21,734 nucleotides of DNA from CF-161 sp035263645 (GCA_035263645.1 DATFRD010000212.1:1-21734), one strand, 5' to 3'. Counted from the first letter of the stretch, positions 1 through 6,925 are shown. Notes: a model not told the origin generated them from the sequence alone. Translations and numbers: made by a program.

Positions 1-677
1 GCGACCGAGATGCCGAGGGCGTAGTGGGAGATCGTGGTCGCCAGGTCGATCGCGGGCCGGCCGACCGCGAAGCCGAGGCCGACCACGACCGTGCTCCAGA
101 GCAGCGTGCCGGTCAGGTCGAGGAGGAGGAAGCGCCACAGCGACATGCCGTCCGCGCCGGCCGCGAAGTAGATGACCGCGTTGGGGATGGCCTGGATGTA
201 GTAGGCGAAGACGACCGTCCAGGCGCCCCAGCGCCTGGCGAGGCGTTCCGCGCGCTCGACATGGCGGCGCTGCCGGGCGCCCTGCCGGGCGTAGAAGGCG
301 AGGATGCGCGGACCGTAGCGCCGTCCGGCCCACCAGGTGAAGGGGTCGAAGGCCATGAGACCGACGACGGGGGCGGCGAACGCCAGCAGCACGGGCGCCC
401 GGCCCACGCGGGCGAACGCGCCCGCCGCGACCATCGATGCGGTCGAGCCGGTCAGGGTCTCCAGCAGGACCGGGTGGGTGCCGACGAGCGCCGGGACGAC
501 CGGGAGCATGGCCAGCGAGAAGAACGGCCCGACCAGGACCGGCCCCAGGCAGGCGACGTCGACCGGCGACGGCCGCCGTCCGGCCACCAGGCCGGCGGCC
601 CACCGCCCGGCGGCGGGCCGCTGAAGGTCGGGCTGCGGGGGGTCGGGCCGCGGGGCGTCACGACCGAGCGCCGGCAT
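1..677 (-). CDS. DedA/VTT-family membrane protein, partial
   Basis: A minus-strand frame stays open from an ATG at 677 to the window edge (225 codons), so the C-terminus is missing. The first ~30 residues are Pro/Arg-rich. Hydrophobic stretches follow around residues 40-66 and 95-110. Then comes a DedA (SNARE-associated, VTT) signature: DPFTWWAGRRYG near 111, a basic stretch with ERAERLARRWG near 141, and a hydrophobic re-entrant-like part with IPNAVIYFAAG near 161, ending in a transmembrane segment and GFAVGR. DedA proteins are inner-membrane proteins linked to lipid scrambling and envelope homeostasis. The substrate here cannot be told. The gene diverges from the dinB-like gene 70 bp away. 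No good Shine-Dalgarno is seen, and the start is uncertain because the N-terminal 25 residues are low-complexity. Confidence 0.78.
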   Translation of the reverse strand, partial: MPALGRDAPRPDPPQPDLQRPAAGRWAAGLVAGRRPSPVDVACLGPVLVGPFFSLAMLPVVPALVGTHPVLLETLTGSTASMVAAGAFARVGRAPVLLAFAAPVVGLMAFDPFTWWAGRRYGPRILAFYARQGARQRRHVERAERLARRWGAWTVVFAYYIQAIPNAVIYFAAGADGMSLWRFLLLDLTGTLLWSTVVVGLGFAVGRPAIDLATTISHYALGISV

Positions 678-734
678 ACCCGACCATTCTTGCCGCAGTC
701 GCCCGGGCGGCGCCTCCGGCTGGGCGGGCACCTC

Positions 735-740
735 TATGGT
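735..740 (+). promoter_or_regulatory. -10-like hexamer TATGGT, leaderless start of dinB-like gene
   Basis: TATGGT fits TAnnnT and ends 7 nt before the ATG at 748, placing the transcription start at or next to that codon. No convincing -35 or Shine-Dalgarno is present. The same geometry recurs before six other genes in the window. Confidence 0.5.
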
Positions 741-747
741 TGCTGGA

Positions 748-1260
748 ATGACACCGTTCAGCCCGACCCTCGCAGCGCGTCTGCTGCGGGCCTCCGCCGC
801 CGGGATGGCGGTCGAGGTCCGCGCGCTCTCACCCGACCTCGCCGGCCGCCCGCCCCGTGACGGCGAGTGGTGCGCGACCGAGGTCGTCGGCCACGTGATC
901 GAGGCGGAGCGGCGCGGCTTCGCCGACCGGATCACGCTTATGGTCGAGCGGGACGAGCCGCTGCTGGAGACGTGGGACCAGGAGGCCGTGACCGCGGCCC
1001 GGCGCGACGCCGAGCGGGAGCCGGAGGCGATGGTCAGCGAGCTGCTGGCACTGCGCGAGGACGGCGCGCGCATGCTGGAGCGCCTGGGCCCGCTGGACCT
1101 TCTCCGCGGCGGCGAGCACCCGACCGTGGGCCGGCTCACCGTCGAAGAGGTGATGCACGAGTGGGTGCACCACGACCGGGCCCACCTGAGGCAGGTGCTG
1201 GAGATCGCGCAGGCGTTCGCCTGGCCGAACATGGGCAACGCGCAGCGGTTCTCTCGCTGA
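748..1260 (+). CDS. DinB-like (DinB/YfiT superfamily) protein
   Basis: A 170-residue protein of the DinB four-helix-bundle superfamily. The conserved pattern is visible: GEWCATEVVGHVIEAE near residue 33 supplies the first metal-binding His, and EWVHHDRAHLRQ near 136 supplies the HxxxH pair of the last helix. Family members are metal-binding, thiol-dependent transferases (mycothiol or bacillithiol types) or damage-inducible proteins of unknown role. The substrate here is unknown. ATG 748 was chosen over ATG 736 because a TAnnnT hexamer ends 7 nt before it and neither has a Shine-Dalgarno. The Ddn-like gene follows 43 bp downstream, probably cotranscribed. Confidence 0.82.
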   Translation: MTPFSPTLAARLLRASAAGMAVEVRALSPDLAGRPPRDGEWCATEVVGHVIEAERRGFADRITLMVERDEPLLETWDQEAVTAARRDAEREPEAMVSELLALREDGARMLERLGPLDLLRGGEHPTVGRLTVEEVMHEWVHHDRAHLRQVLEIAQAFAWPNMGNAQRFSR

Positions 1261-1303
1261 GGGCGCCGGAATGTGGGTGGCCGACCACCGGTTGGAACCC
1301 GCC

Positions 1304-1732
1304 ATGACCAGCTCGAATCCCATGAACGACTTCAACCGGTCCCTGATCGCCGACTTCCGGGCCAACCACGGCAGGGCGTCGAGCGGCCCCTTCGTCGGTG
1401 CGCCCCTCCTCCTGCTCACCACCCGCGGGGCGAAGAGCGGGGACGAGCGGACCACGCCGCTCGTGCACACCAGGGACGGCGACCGCTACGTCATCATCGC
1501 CTCCAAGGGCGGCGCGCCCACGAACCCGGCCTGGTACCACAACCTGGTGGCCAACCCGCGGGTGACCCTGGAAGTCGGCGACGAGCAGTTCGAGGCGGTG
1601 GCGTCCGTCCCCGGGGGCGAGGAGCGGGACCGGCTCTTCGGCGCCCAGGCCCGCGTCATGCCCAACTTCGCCGAGTACCAGCGGAAGACCACCCGGCGGA
1701 TCCCGGTGGTCGTGCTCGAACGCGCCGACTGA
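1304..1732 (+). CDS. Ddn-family (F420-type) nitroreductase/oxidoreductase
   Basis: A 142-residue protein matching the deazaflavin (F420)-dependent nitroreductase family typified by mycobacterial Ddn. Landmarks in order are MNDFNRSLIADFRANHG at the N-terminus, PLLLLTTRGAKSG near 30, PLVHTRDGDRYVIIASKGG near 45, PAWYHNLVANPRV near 70, and a C-terminal RKTTRRIPVVVLE. These split-barrel enzymes reduce quinones or nitro compounds with F420H2, so the host probably makes F420 (inference). ATG 1304 gives the usual N-terminus. ATG 1271, behind GAGGG at 1259-1263, would add 11 unconserved residues. ATG 1322 is also possible. A large hairpin follows the stop. Confidence 0.85.
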   Translation: MTSSNPMNDFNRSLIADFRANHGRASSGPFVGAPLLLLTTRGAKSGDERTTPLVHTRDGDRYVIIASKGGAPTNPAWYHNLVANPRVTLEVGDEQFEAVASVPGGEERDRLFGAQARVMPNFAEYQRKTTRRIPVVVLERAD

Positions 1733-1744
1733 AGGGGGGCCGGA

Positions 1745-1777
1745 GCCGGGGCACGACCAGCGGGTCGTACCCCCGGC
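1745..1777 (+). terminator. Strong GC-rich stem-loop after the Ddn-like gene
   Basis: GCCGGGG (1745-1751) pairs with CCCCGGC (1771-1777). Inside it, ACGACC (1753-1758) pairs with GGTCGT (1763-1768) around a 4-nt loop. It lies 12 nt past the stop codon. There is no U-tract, so it is called a terminator by position and stability only. Confidence 0.5.
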
Positions 1778-1795
1778 CCCTCTGCCTGACGGGCC

Positions 1796-1897
1796 TCAGC
1801 CCGCCAGCGGCCCGCCCGTCTCGAGCAGCGTCTTGAGGTCGCTGAGCACCCAGCTCCAGCCGCCGCCCGCGCCCTCGGCCTCCTGGAAGGTCACATG
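1796..1897 (-). pseudogene. Decayed C-terminus of an SRPBCC/AHSA1-type protein
   Basis: Between two minus-strand stops (TGA at 1898-1900 and TGA at 1796-1798) there are only 33 codons with no start. They end in WSWVLSDLKTLLETGGPL, the typical C-terminal helix of AHSA1/SRPBCC ligand-binding proteins. The preceding HVTFQEAEGAGGG resembles the VTFEE strand normally found further upstream in this fold, so an internal piece seems to be missing as well as the whole N-terminal part. No RBS or promoter serves it. The rest of the 1733-1950 gap holds the hairpin at 1745 and nothing else I can identify. Confidence 0.6.
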
Positions 1898-1950
1898 TCA
1901 AGCCGCCTCCGTGGGCGGTTCGCGGCGTGATCTCGGCACAATGGGAGCCC

Positions 1951-2850
1951 ATGCCCTCGATCTGGGACCGGGTCGCCCTCCGCACGCGCACGCTGTTCAG
2001 CGAGGGCCTGCGCGCCGCCGGGCCGCCGGCGGCCGCCGGCTTCTACGACCAGCTCATCGAGCTGCTGGTCGCAGGCGACCTGGGCCCGTCGCTCGCGTTC
2101 CGGGTGGCCGAGGGCGTGCGGCGCCGGCGGCCGATCACGCTCCCCGCGGCCCAGGAGGCGCTCGCCGCGGAGCTCGCCGCGGCCATGTCACCGCGGCCGC
2201 GCGGCCTCTTCATCGACGCCCGCCCCTCGTGCGTGCTGCTCTACGGCGTCAACGGCTCCGGCAAGACCACCACCGCCGGGAAGCTGGCGTACCTCCTGCG
2301 CCTGGACGGCTTCAACCCGCTGGTCGTGGCGGCCGACACCTACCGCGCGGCGGCGCTGGAGCAGATGGAGGCCTGGGCCGAGCGGGCGGGGGTGCCCTGC
2401 TTTGTGGGTCAGCCTGGCGGCGACCCGGCCGCGGTCGTGTTCGACGGCCTGCAGTCGGCCGCCCGGCGCGGGAACGGCGTGGTGCTGGTCGACACGGCCG
2501 GCCGGATGCAGACGCAGAGCAACCTGCTGGCCGAGCTGGCCAAGGTCGGCCGGGTGGCGGCCAAGGCACTGCCCGGCGCGCCCCACGAGTCGCTGCTGGT
2601 GCTCGACGGCAACCTGGGCCAGTCCAACCTGGCGCAGGCGAGGGGCTTCAACCAGGCGCTCCCGATCAGCGGCCTCGTGCTGACCAAGATGGACGGCACG
2701 GCCAGGGGGGGCGCGGTGGTGTCGATCGAGTCGGAGCTGGGCGTGCCCACCAAGATGATCGGACTCGGGGAGGGGCCGGCCGACCTGGCGCCGTTCGACG
2801 TGGGCGAGTTCGCGCATGCGCTCCTTGGGGCCGATGGTCACCGCCGCTGA
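1951..2850 (+). CDS. ftsY: Signal recognition particle receptor GTPase FtsY
   Basis: A 299-residue SRP-type GTPase that receives the Ffh-ribosome complex at the membrane. A helical N domain (about 1-90) is followed by G-domain motifs: GVNGSGKTTT (P-loop, residues 99-108), ADTYRAAALEQ, VDTAGRMQT, LTKMDGTARGG and IGLGEGPADL. The Trp-Ala and DTAGRxQT spacing fits FtsY rather than Ffh. There is no acidic A domain, so membrane contact would rely on the short N-terminal helix. The usual LDATTGQ segment reads LDGNLGQ. ATG 1951 gives the natural N-terminus; an in-frame start at 1927 is possible. CACAAT at 1937-1942 may be a -10. The PHP gene overlaps its 3' end. Confidence 0.92.
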   Translation: MPSIWDRVALRTRTLFSEGLRAAGPPAAAGFYDQLIELLVAGDLGPSLAFRVAEGVRRRRPITLPAAQEALAAELAAAMSPRPRGLFIDARPSCVLLYGVNGSGKTTTAGKLAYLLRLDGFNPLVVAADTYRAAALEQMEAWAERAGVPCFVGQPGGDPAAVVFDGLQSAARRGNGVVLVDTAGRMQTQSNLLAELAKVGRVAAKALPGAPHESLLVLDGNLGQSNLAQARGFNQALPISGLVLTKMDGTARGGAVVSIESELGVPTKMIGLGEGPADLAPFDVGEFAHALLGADGHRR

Positions 2851-3550
2851 CCCCCACTGCCACACCACCGCGTCCGACGGCATGGTGGGACCGGCCGGGC
2901 TCGTCGGCGGTGCGCTGGAGCATGGCATCGGCCTCATCGCGGTCTGCGACCACGACACCATGGCCAGTGCCTCCGAGGTCCGGAGCCGGGGCGACGCGGC
3001 CGGGCTGGCCGTGGTCTGTGGCGAGGAGATCACGACCCGCTGGCCGGCCCAGACGCACGTGGTGGGGTGGTTCCTGGAGCGTCCGGTGCGCAGCGGCATG
3101 ACCCTCGAGGACACGGTGGACGCGATCCACGACCAGGGCGGGCTGGCCGTCATCCCGCACCCGTTCATGCCCACCTACTTCGCCTCCTGCCAGCCTGGCA
3201 TGCTGGCCCGCCTGATCCAGCGGCACCCGGTGGACGGGATCGAGCTGGAGCACTCGGCGCCGGTCTCCAGGAGCCGGGCGCTGCGGCTGGCCGAGTTCTA
3301 CAACGCCCACCGGGACCGGCTGGGCGCCGCTATCGGGGCCAGCGACAGCCACTTCGGCCGTCACGACCTGGGCCAGGTCCTCACCGAGTTCGAGGGCACC
3401 ACGGCCGCGGACTTCCGGCGCGCGGTGCTCGAGCGGCGGACCCAGCCGAGACGCGGGCGTCCGGCCGACGTGCCCCGCAGCCTCGCAGCGCGCCAGCAGT
3501 GGCGCAGCCTCGTCGTGCTGCCCGTCCGCCGGCTGCGCGGCCAGCTCTGA
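2834..3550 (+). CDS. PHP-domain metal-dependent phosphoesterase
   Basis: A 238-residue stand-alone PHP protein. Metal-ligand motifs appear in family order: DPHCHTTASDG at residues 6-16 (HxH), VCDHDT near 37, GEEITT near 64 with THVVGWF after it, VIPHPF near 107, and GASDSHFGRHD near 172. Relatives of this size (YciV/TrpH group) hydrolyse nucleoside 3',5'-bisphosphates or RNA 5' ends; the substrate here is not determinable. The C-terminal ~40 residues are Arg-rich. ATG 2834 overlaps the ftsY end by 17 bp, suggesting translational coupling. ATG 2816 would add six residues (MRSLGP). Confidence 0.88.
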   Translation: MVTAADPHCHTTASDGMVGPAGLVGGALEHGIGLIAVCDHDTMASASEVRSRGDAAGLAVVCGEEITTRWPAQTHVVGWFLERPVRSGMTLEDTVDAIHDQGGLAVIPHPFMPTYFASCQPGMLARLIQRHPVDGIELEHSAPVSRSRALRLAEFYNAHRDRLGAAIGASDSHFGRHDLGQVLTEFEGTTAADFRRAVLERRTQPRRGRPADVPRSLAARQQWRSLVVLPVRRLRGQL

Positions 3551-3567
3551 GCGTCGCGGGAGCGGGC

Positions 3568-3597
3568 TTGACAGCCGGTCCCGACCGCCTGCATGCT
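3568..3597 (+). promoter_or_regulatory. Candidate promoter upstream of the DUF1835 gene
   Basis: TTGACA (3568-3573), an 18-nt spacer, then CATGCT (3592-3597), a TAnnnT relative with the first T replaced. It would give a leader of about 150 nt before ATG 3758. The gap 3551-3757 holds this promoter, the hairpin at 3703-3736 and a smaller one (GGGC/GCCC at 3607-3620). Confidence 0.42.
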
Positions 3598-3702
3598 CGG
3601 AGAGGCGGGCATCCACGCCCAACCTCCACCACCCCACCCAGCGGGGGTGCCGCGAGAGGCAAAGGGGAGCCGACCTCGGATGCCGGAGCTGACCGCCGCC
3701 CC

Positions 3703-3736
3703 CGCGGGCGGGCATCGCTGGGGATGCCCTGCCGCG
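3703..3736 (+). promoter_or_regulatory. 13-bp hairpin in the leader of the DUF1835 gene
   Basis: GGGCATC (3710-3716) pairs perfectly with GATGCCC (3723-3729) around loop GCTGGG. The stem continues for six more pairs, CGCGG-(G)-C with G-CCGCG (3703-3709 and 3731-3736), with one bulged G and one unpaired U. The hairpin ends 9 nt before GGAGG (3746-3750), the Shine-Dalgarno of ATG 3758. It has no U-tract. I do not recognise a known riboswitch. Confidence 0.45.
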
Positions 3737-3757
3737 TGGGACAGCGGAGGCAGCACG

Positions 3758-4828
3758 ATGACCAGGGACGCGGGCTTCAAGCGGCGTGTTCGCGCGCGGA
3801 CGGCAGGAACCGGCGAGGCGTACAGCACCGCCCGAGCCCGGCTGGACCGGGGTAGGGGCGGCCGCCTGCTCCACATCACGAACGGGGACTCGGTGGCCGG
3901 CACGCTGCGCGAGGCCGGCGCGCTCGGCCGCGTGCTGGCCTGGCAGGACGTGCTCCACGATGGCCCGGTGCCCGCCGCAGCTCCGGCCGCGCTGCGGCGG
4001 GTGCGGGCCAGGCACCTGGCCGGCCGCGGCTGGGGCGAGGCCGCCGCGATCGAGCGCCAGATGGCCGACAGGGACCGACTGGTCGAGGAGGGCGCCGCCG
4101 GCGAGTACGTGCTGTGGTTCGAGGCGGACCTGTACGACCAGCTGCAGCTCGTGCAGGTGCTGGACCAGCTGCGCCGGCTGGGCGTGGCGCCGGCCCGCGC
4201 GACGCTGGTCTCGGTGGGCGAGCACCGCGGCATCGCCCACTTCGCGGGCCTGGGCCAGCTGCGCGCCGAGCAGCTGGCGGCGCTGGCGCCGCAGGGGGAG
4301 CGCCTCTCGGCCGAGACCCTCGAGCTCGCCGGCCAGGCCTGGGCCGCGTTTACGGCGCCCGACCCGGCGGGCCTGGGCGCGATCACCGCGGTGCGCTCGC
4401 GGGAGCTCCGCTACCTGGGCGAGGCGTTCGCCCGCCTGCTCGCGGAGTACCCCTCGGGCACCGACGGGCTGTCGCTCACCGAGCGCCGGATCCTGATGGC
4501 GGCCGGCGAGGGCGAGACGGCCGCGGGACTCGTGTTCCGCCGGGTGTCGGACGCGGAGCGGCGGCCCTTCCTGGCCGATGCGGTTTGCTGGGCGACCATG
4601 CGAGACCTCGCCGGGTGCCCGGCCCCGCTGCTCGCGATGGACGACCCGGAGCTGCCGTTCGCCCGGCGCCGGGTGCGGCTGGCGCCCGCCGGGAGGGAGG
4701 TGCTCGCCGGCCGCCTGGACCACGTGCGCCACAACGGCGTCGACCGCTGGATCGGCGGCGTCCACCTGGCCGGCCGATCGACGCCCTGGCGCTACGACGA
4801 GCGGCTGGAGACGCTGCTCCGCGCGTGA
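3758..4828 (+). CDS. DUF1835 domain-containing protein
   Basis: A 356-residue protein of unknown function. Residues ~35-150 match DUF1835: LLHITNGDSVAGTLREAG, then AWQDVLHDGPVP, and later WFEADLYDQLQLVQVLDQL. The N-terminus (FKRRVRARTAGTGEAYSTAR) resembles a short basic segment I recall from other actinobacterial proteins. The C-terminal half has a winged-helix look with LSLTERRILMAAGEGETAAGLVFRR omitted here beyond its key TERRIL motif, which is near residue 240, and ends in the wing-like GGVHLAGRSTPWRYDE. ATG 3758 has GGAGG seven bases upstream. ATG 3680, in frame behind GGGGAG, would add 26 unconserved residues. The stop lies inside the convergent phosphatase gene, a 37-bp overlap. Confidence 0.8.
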   Translation: MTRDAGFKRRVRARTAGTGEAYSTARARLDRGRGGRLLHITNGDSVAGTLREAGALGRVLAWQDVLHDGPVPAAAPAALRRVRARHLAGRGWGEAAAIERQMADRDRLVEEGAAGEYVLWFEADLYDQLQLVQVLDQLRRLGVAPARATLVSVGEHRGIAHFAGLGQLRAEQLAALAPQGERLSAETLELAGQAWAAFTAPDPAGLGAITAVRSRELRYLGEAFARLLAEYPSGTDGLSLTERRILMAAGEGETAAGLVFRRVSDAERRPFLADAVCWATMRDLAGCPAPLLAMDDPELPFARRRVRLAPAGREVLAGRLDHVRHNGVDRWIGGVHLAGRSTPWRYDERLETLLRA

Positions 4829-5586
4829 CCCCCGGCCGCCAGCTCCAGCAGGACCTCGTGCACGCCGGCCGGCGCGGCCAGGATGTCGCCGCTCTCCAGC
4901 CAGGCGTCGCCGCCCGACCAGTCGGTGACCCGGCCGCCGAGCTCCAGCACGAGGGCGGCCCCGGCCGCCACGTCCCAGGTCCCGAGCCCGAGCTCGAAGA
5001 ACCCGTCGTAGGTGCGGCCGGCGGTCCAGGCCAGGTCGAGCGAGGCCGCCCCCGCCCGGCGCAGGTCCTCGAAGCGTTCCAGCGCCCCCGCCAGCACCGG
5101 CAGGTAGCGGGCGGCCCGCTCCTTGCGGCGGAACGGGAAGCCGGTCGCCACGACGGCGCCGGCCGGGTCGCGCCGGGCCAGGGCCGGCAGCCGCTCCCCG
5201 TTCAGCGTGGCCCCCCGGCCGTGCTCGGCCCCGAACTCCAGGCCCAGCCACGGCGCGATGACGACGCCGGTGACGGGCACGCCGCCCTCGACCAGGGCGA
5301 CCGAGACGCCGACCACCGGCATCCCCCGTACGAAGTTCGTCGTGCCGTCGAGCGGGTCGACGGCCCACCGCGTGCCGGCGAGGGCGCCGCCCCGCTCCTC
5401 GGCCAGGATCGGGATGCCCGGCGAGAGCCTCGTCAGCGTCTCGACGATCGCCTCCTCGCTGGCGAGGTCCGCCGCCGTCACGTAGTCGCCGGAGCGCTGC
5501 TTCAGCCGGGCGGCGGCGTGCCCCAGGCCGCGGCTGCGGAGGACGTCGGCGCCGGCCCTGGCCGCCGCGAGGGCGATCGGGAGCAG
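4792..5586 (-). CDS. Inositol monophosphatase family protein (probable CTG start)
   Basis: A Mg-dependent sugar-phosphate phosphatase of the IMPase/SuhB/CysQ fold. Metal-site motifs are present: VTAAD and the EERGG glutamate, DPLDGTTNFVRGMPVVGVS (motif A), and GTWDVAAGAALVLELGG (motif B). The only canonical start, GTG 5481, would remove the N-terminal helix that is clearly encoded upstream (ALLPIALAAARAGADVLRSR then LKQRSGDYVTAAD). No ATG, GTG or TTG occurs in frame between the preceding in-frame stop and that helix. CTG 5586, 4 nt after the Lrp-type gene's stop, gives 264 residues, the family's usual size, and suggests coupled translation. The substrate could be inositol-1-P, histidinol-P or another monophosphate. 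Confidence 0.85.
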   Translation of the reverse strand: MLPIALAAARAGADVLRSRGLGHAAARLKQRSGDYVTAADLASEEAIVETLTRLSPGIPILAEERGGALAGTRWAVDPLDGTTNFVRGMPVVGVSVALVEGGVPVTGVVIAPWLGLEFGAEHGRGATLNGERLPALARRDPAGAVVATGFPFRRKERAARYLPVLAGALERFEDLRRAGAASLDLAWTAGRTYDGFFELGLGTWDVAAGAALVLELGGRVTDWSGGDAWLESGDILAAPAGVHEVLLELAAGGHARSSVSSRSS

Positions 5587-5590
5587 CGCC

Positions 5591-5872
5591 TCAGGGCTCC
5601 TGGCCGAGGCCGAACATGGCCTCCAGGTCGTGCTGCGAGTACTGCTGGAAGGCGACCATCGTGTGGGTCCGCTCGATGCCGTCGAGCCGGGTCAGGTCTC
5701 GCGTCACCACGTTGGCCAGCTCGTCGTGCTGGCGGACGCGCACCATCGCCACGAAGTCCCAGTCGCCGGTCACCGTATAGACCTCCGCCACCCCCGCGGT
5801 CTCGGCCAGCCGCGGGCCGAGCGTGGCCAGCCCGGCGCGCGTGGCGCGGACCAGCAAGATCGCGGTCAGCAT
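5591..5872 (-). CDS. Stand-alone Lrp/AsnC ligand-binding (RAM) domain protein
   Basis: A 93-residue protein that is only the regulatory RAM domain of Lrp/AsnC regulators, with no helix-turn-helix. The beta-alpha-beta pattern is clear: TAILLVRATRAGLATLGPRL, then VAEVYTVTGDWDFVAMVRV, and a C-terminal RTHTMVAFQQYSQHD. Such single-domain proteins form oligomers that bind amino acids or other small ligands and may modulate full-length Lrp proteins. ATG 5872 sits 7 nt after TACACT, so the mRNA is probably leaderless. The phosphatase gene follows after 4 nt in the same transcript; a functional link is only suggested by that arrangement. Confidence 0.87.
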   Translation of the reverse strand: MLTAILLVRATRAGLATLGPRLAETAGVAEVYTVTGDWDFVAMVRVRQHDELANVVTRDLTRLDGIERTHTMVAFQQYSQHDLEAMFGLGQEP

Positions 5873-5879
5873 CTGCGGG

Positions 5880-5889
5880 AGTGTACGCT
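5880..5889. promoter_or_regulatory. Overlapping divergent -10 elements, Lrp-type gene and methyltransferase
   Basis: On the minus strand TACACT (5885-5880) ends 7 nt before ATG 5872. On the plus strand TACGCT (5884-5889) ends 6 nt before GTG 5896. The two hexamers share the TA at 5884-5885, so only one polymerase could occupy the site at a time. Neither direction shows a clear -35 or a Shine-Dalgarno. Confidence 0.5.
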
Positions 5890-5895
5890 GCCCGG

Positions 5896-6603
5896 GTGCG
5901 GCGCATCGTCCGGGACGACGCCCGGCACCCTGATCCCGCGTTCGCCGAGCTCTACGCGTCGTTCCCCGACGCGACCGACCTGGACCCCTGGCTGGCCTGG
6001 TGTCGCGCCGCGGCCGGCCCGGTGCTGTACGTGGGCGTGGGCGCCGGCCGGCTGGCGGTGCCGCTGGCGGCGGCCGGCGTGGACCTGGTGGGGGTGGACG
6101 TGCATCCGGGCATGCTGGTCAGACTGCGCGAGCGCCTGCCGGACCTGCCGCTGGTCGAGGGCCGCATCGAGGAGGTCAACCTGGGCCGGCGCTTCCCGCT
6201 TGTCATCGGCCCGTCGGGCATCCTGGCCGACCCGGCGCGGCTCGCCGGGGCGGCGCGACACACCAGCCGCCGGCTGGGTCTGGAGCTGACGAACCCGCAC
6301 TGGCTGCTGGCCGGCGGCGGCCGGGGGGTGCGGGTCCTCGACTCGACACGGGAGTGGGCCGAGATCGAGGTCGACTACCCGGGTGGGTGGACGCACCGGG
6401 CACGCGTCCGGATGCGCTGGCCGGAGGACGCGCACGCGCTGCTGGCCGGGGCCGGGCTGGAGCTGGAGGTCATGCGCGGCCAGGACCCGGACGCCGACCT
6501 CGAGGAGAGCCCGACCTACTTCGTGCTGGGCAGGCTGCGGCAGCCGGGAGCCGGCCGTCGCCGGCGGCGGGCTCCTGGTATCCTGTCAAGCCTTGGTCCT
6601 TGA
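5896..6603 (+). CDS. Class I SAM-dependent methyltransferase-like protein
   Basis: A 235-residue protein with a Rossmann methyltransferase core. Motif I is VLYVGVGAGRLAVPLAAAG near residue 44, followed by VGVDVHPGML (acidic end of strand 2, binding the ribose of SAM) and LPLVEGRIEEVNLGRRFPLVI. The middle is poorly conserved and the C-terminal sheet reads AGLELEVMRG then PTYFVLGRL. The substrate is unknown. GTG 5896 is chosen because TACGCT ends 6 nt upstream and any earlier start would overlap the divergent gene. The last ~20 residues are Arg-rich and run over the ylxM promoter; the stop lies 11 bp inside ylxM. Confidence 0.78.
   Translation: MRRIVRDDARHPDPAFAELYASFPDATDLDPWLAWCRAAAGPVLYVGVGAGRLAVPLAAAGVDLVGVDVHPGMLVRLRERLPDLPLVEGRIEEVNLGRRFPLVIGPSGILADPARLAGAARHTSRRLGLELTNPHWLLAGGGRGVRVLDSTREWAEIEVDYPGGWTHRARVRMRWPEDAHALLAGAGLELEVMRGQDPDADLEESPTYFVLGRLRQPGAGRRRRRAPGILSSLGP
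6579..6584 (+). promoter_or_regulatory. Possible -10 element for ylxM-ffh operon
   Basis: TATCCT ends 8 nt before TTG 6593, close to the leaderless geometry seen elsewhere. It lies inside the end of the methyltransferase gene. No -35 is evident. Confidence 0.35.
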
Positions 6604-6925
6604 CACGCTTGCCTCCCGACAGCGGCAGGTCGAGCTTTTCGAGCGCTACGCGCCCCTGTTGACGGGGCAGCAGCGCGAGGTGCTCGAGCTCTACCTGGGG
6701 AGCGACTGGTCGCTCTCCGAGATCGCGCGCAGCCGCGAGACCTCGCGTGCGGCCGTGCACGACGTCGTGCGGCGAGCGGCCCAGGCACTGGAGGAGTACG
6801 AGGCCCGGCTCGGTCTGCTGCGGGCGGAGAGCACCCGGCGGGACGCGCGCGCCGCGCTGGTCCGGGACCTGGCCGACATTCGGCGCCGGCTGCTCCGGAT
6901 CGAGCAGGAGGTCCTGAAGATTTGA
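6593..6925 (+). CDS. ylxM: YlxM/p13-like (UPF0122) SRP-operon HTH protein
   Basis: A 110-residue helix-turn-helix protein of the sigma-70 region 4-like UPF0122 family, which almost always sits just before ffh. Seen here are VELFERYAPLLTGQQREVLE (linker and first helix), LYLGSDWSLSEIARSRETSR (the turn) and AAVHDVVRRAAQALEEYE, then a coiled-coil-like basic/acidic tail. It is thought to modulate expression or assembly of the SRP pathway. TTG 6593 is the only start giving the family's N-terminus; it has no Shine-Dalgarno. ffh begins 79 nt downstream. Confidence 0.82.
   Translation: MVLDTLASRQRQVELFERYAPLLTGQQREVLELYLGSDWSLSEIARSRETSRAAVHDVVRRAAQALEEYEARLGLLRAESTRRDARAALVRDLADIRRRLLRIEQEVLKI

Noticed and set aside
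24..860. Plus-strand frame at the window start
   Set aside because: It is the antisense shadow of the DedA-like gene, and it overlaps the dinB-like start.
3598..3757. Known riboswitch (glycine, cobalamin, SAM, c-di-AMP)
   Set aside because: I compared remembered consensus blocks of these classes with the leader and none fits; only generic hairpins remain.
2666..5368. Open minus-strand frame of about 900 codons
   Set aside because: It is antisense to FtsY, PHP and DUF1835 genes and has low-complexity Arg/Gly/Ala composition typical of shadow frames in very GC-rich DNA. The phosphatase in another frame explains its upstream part.
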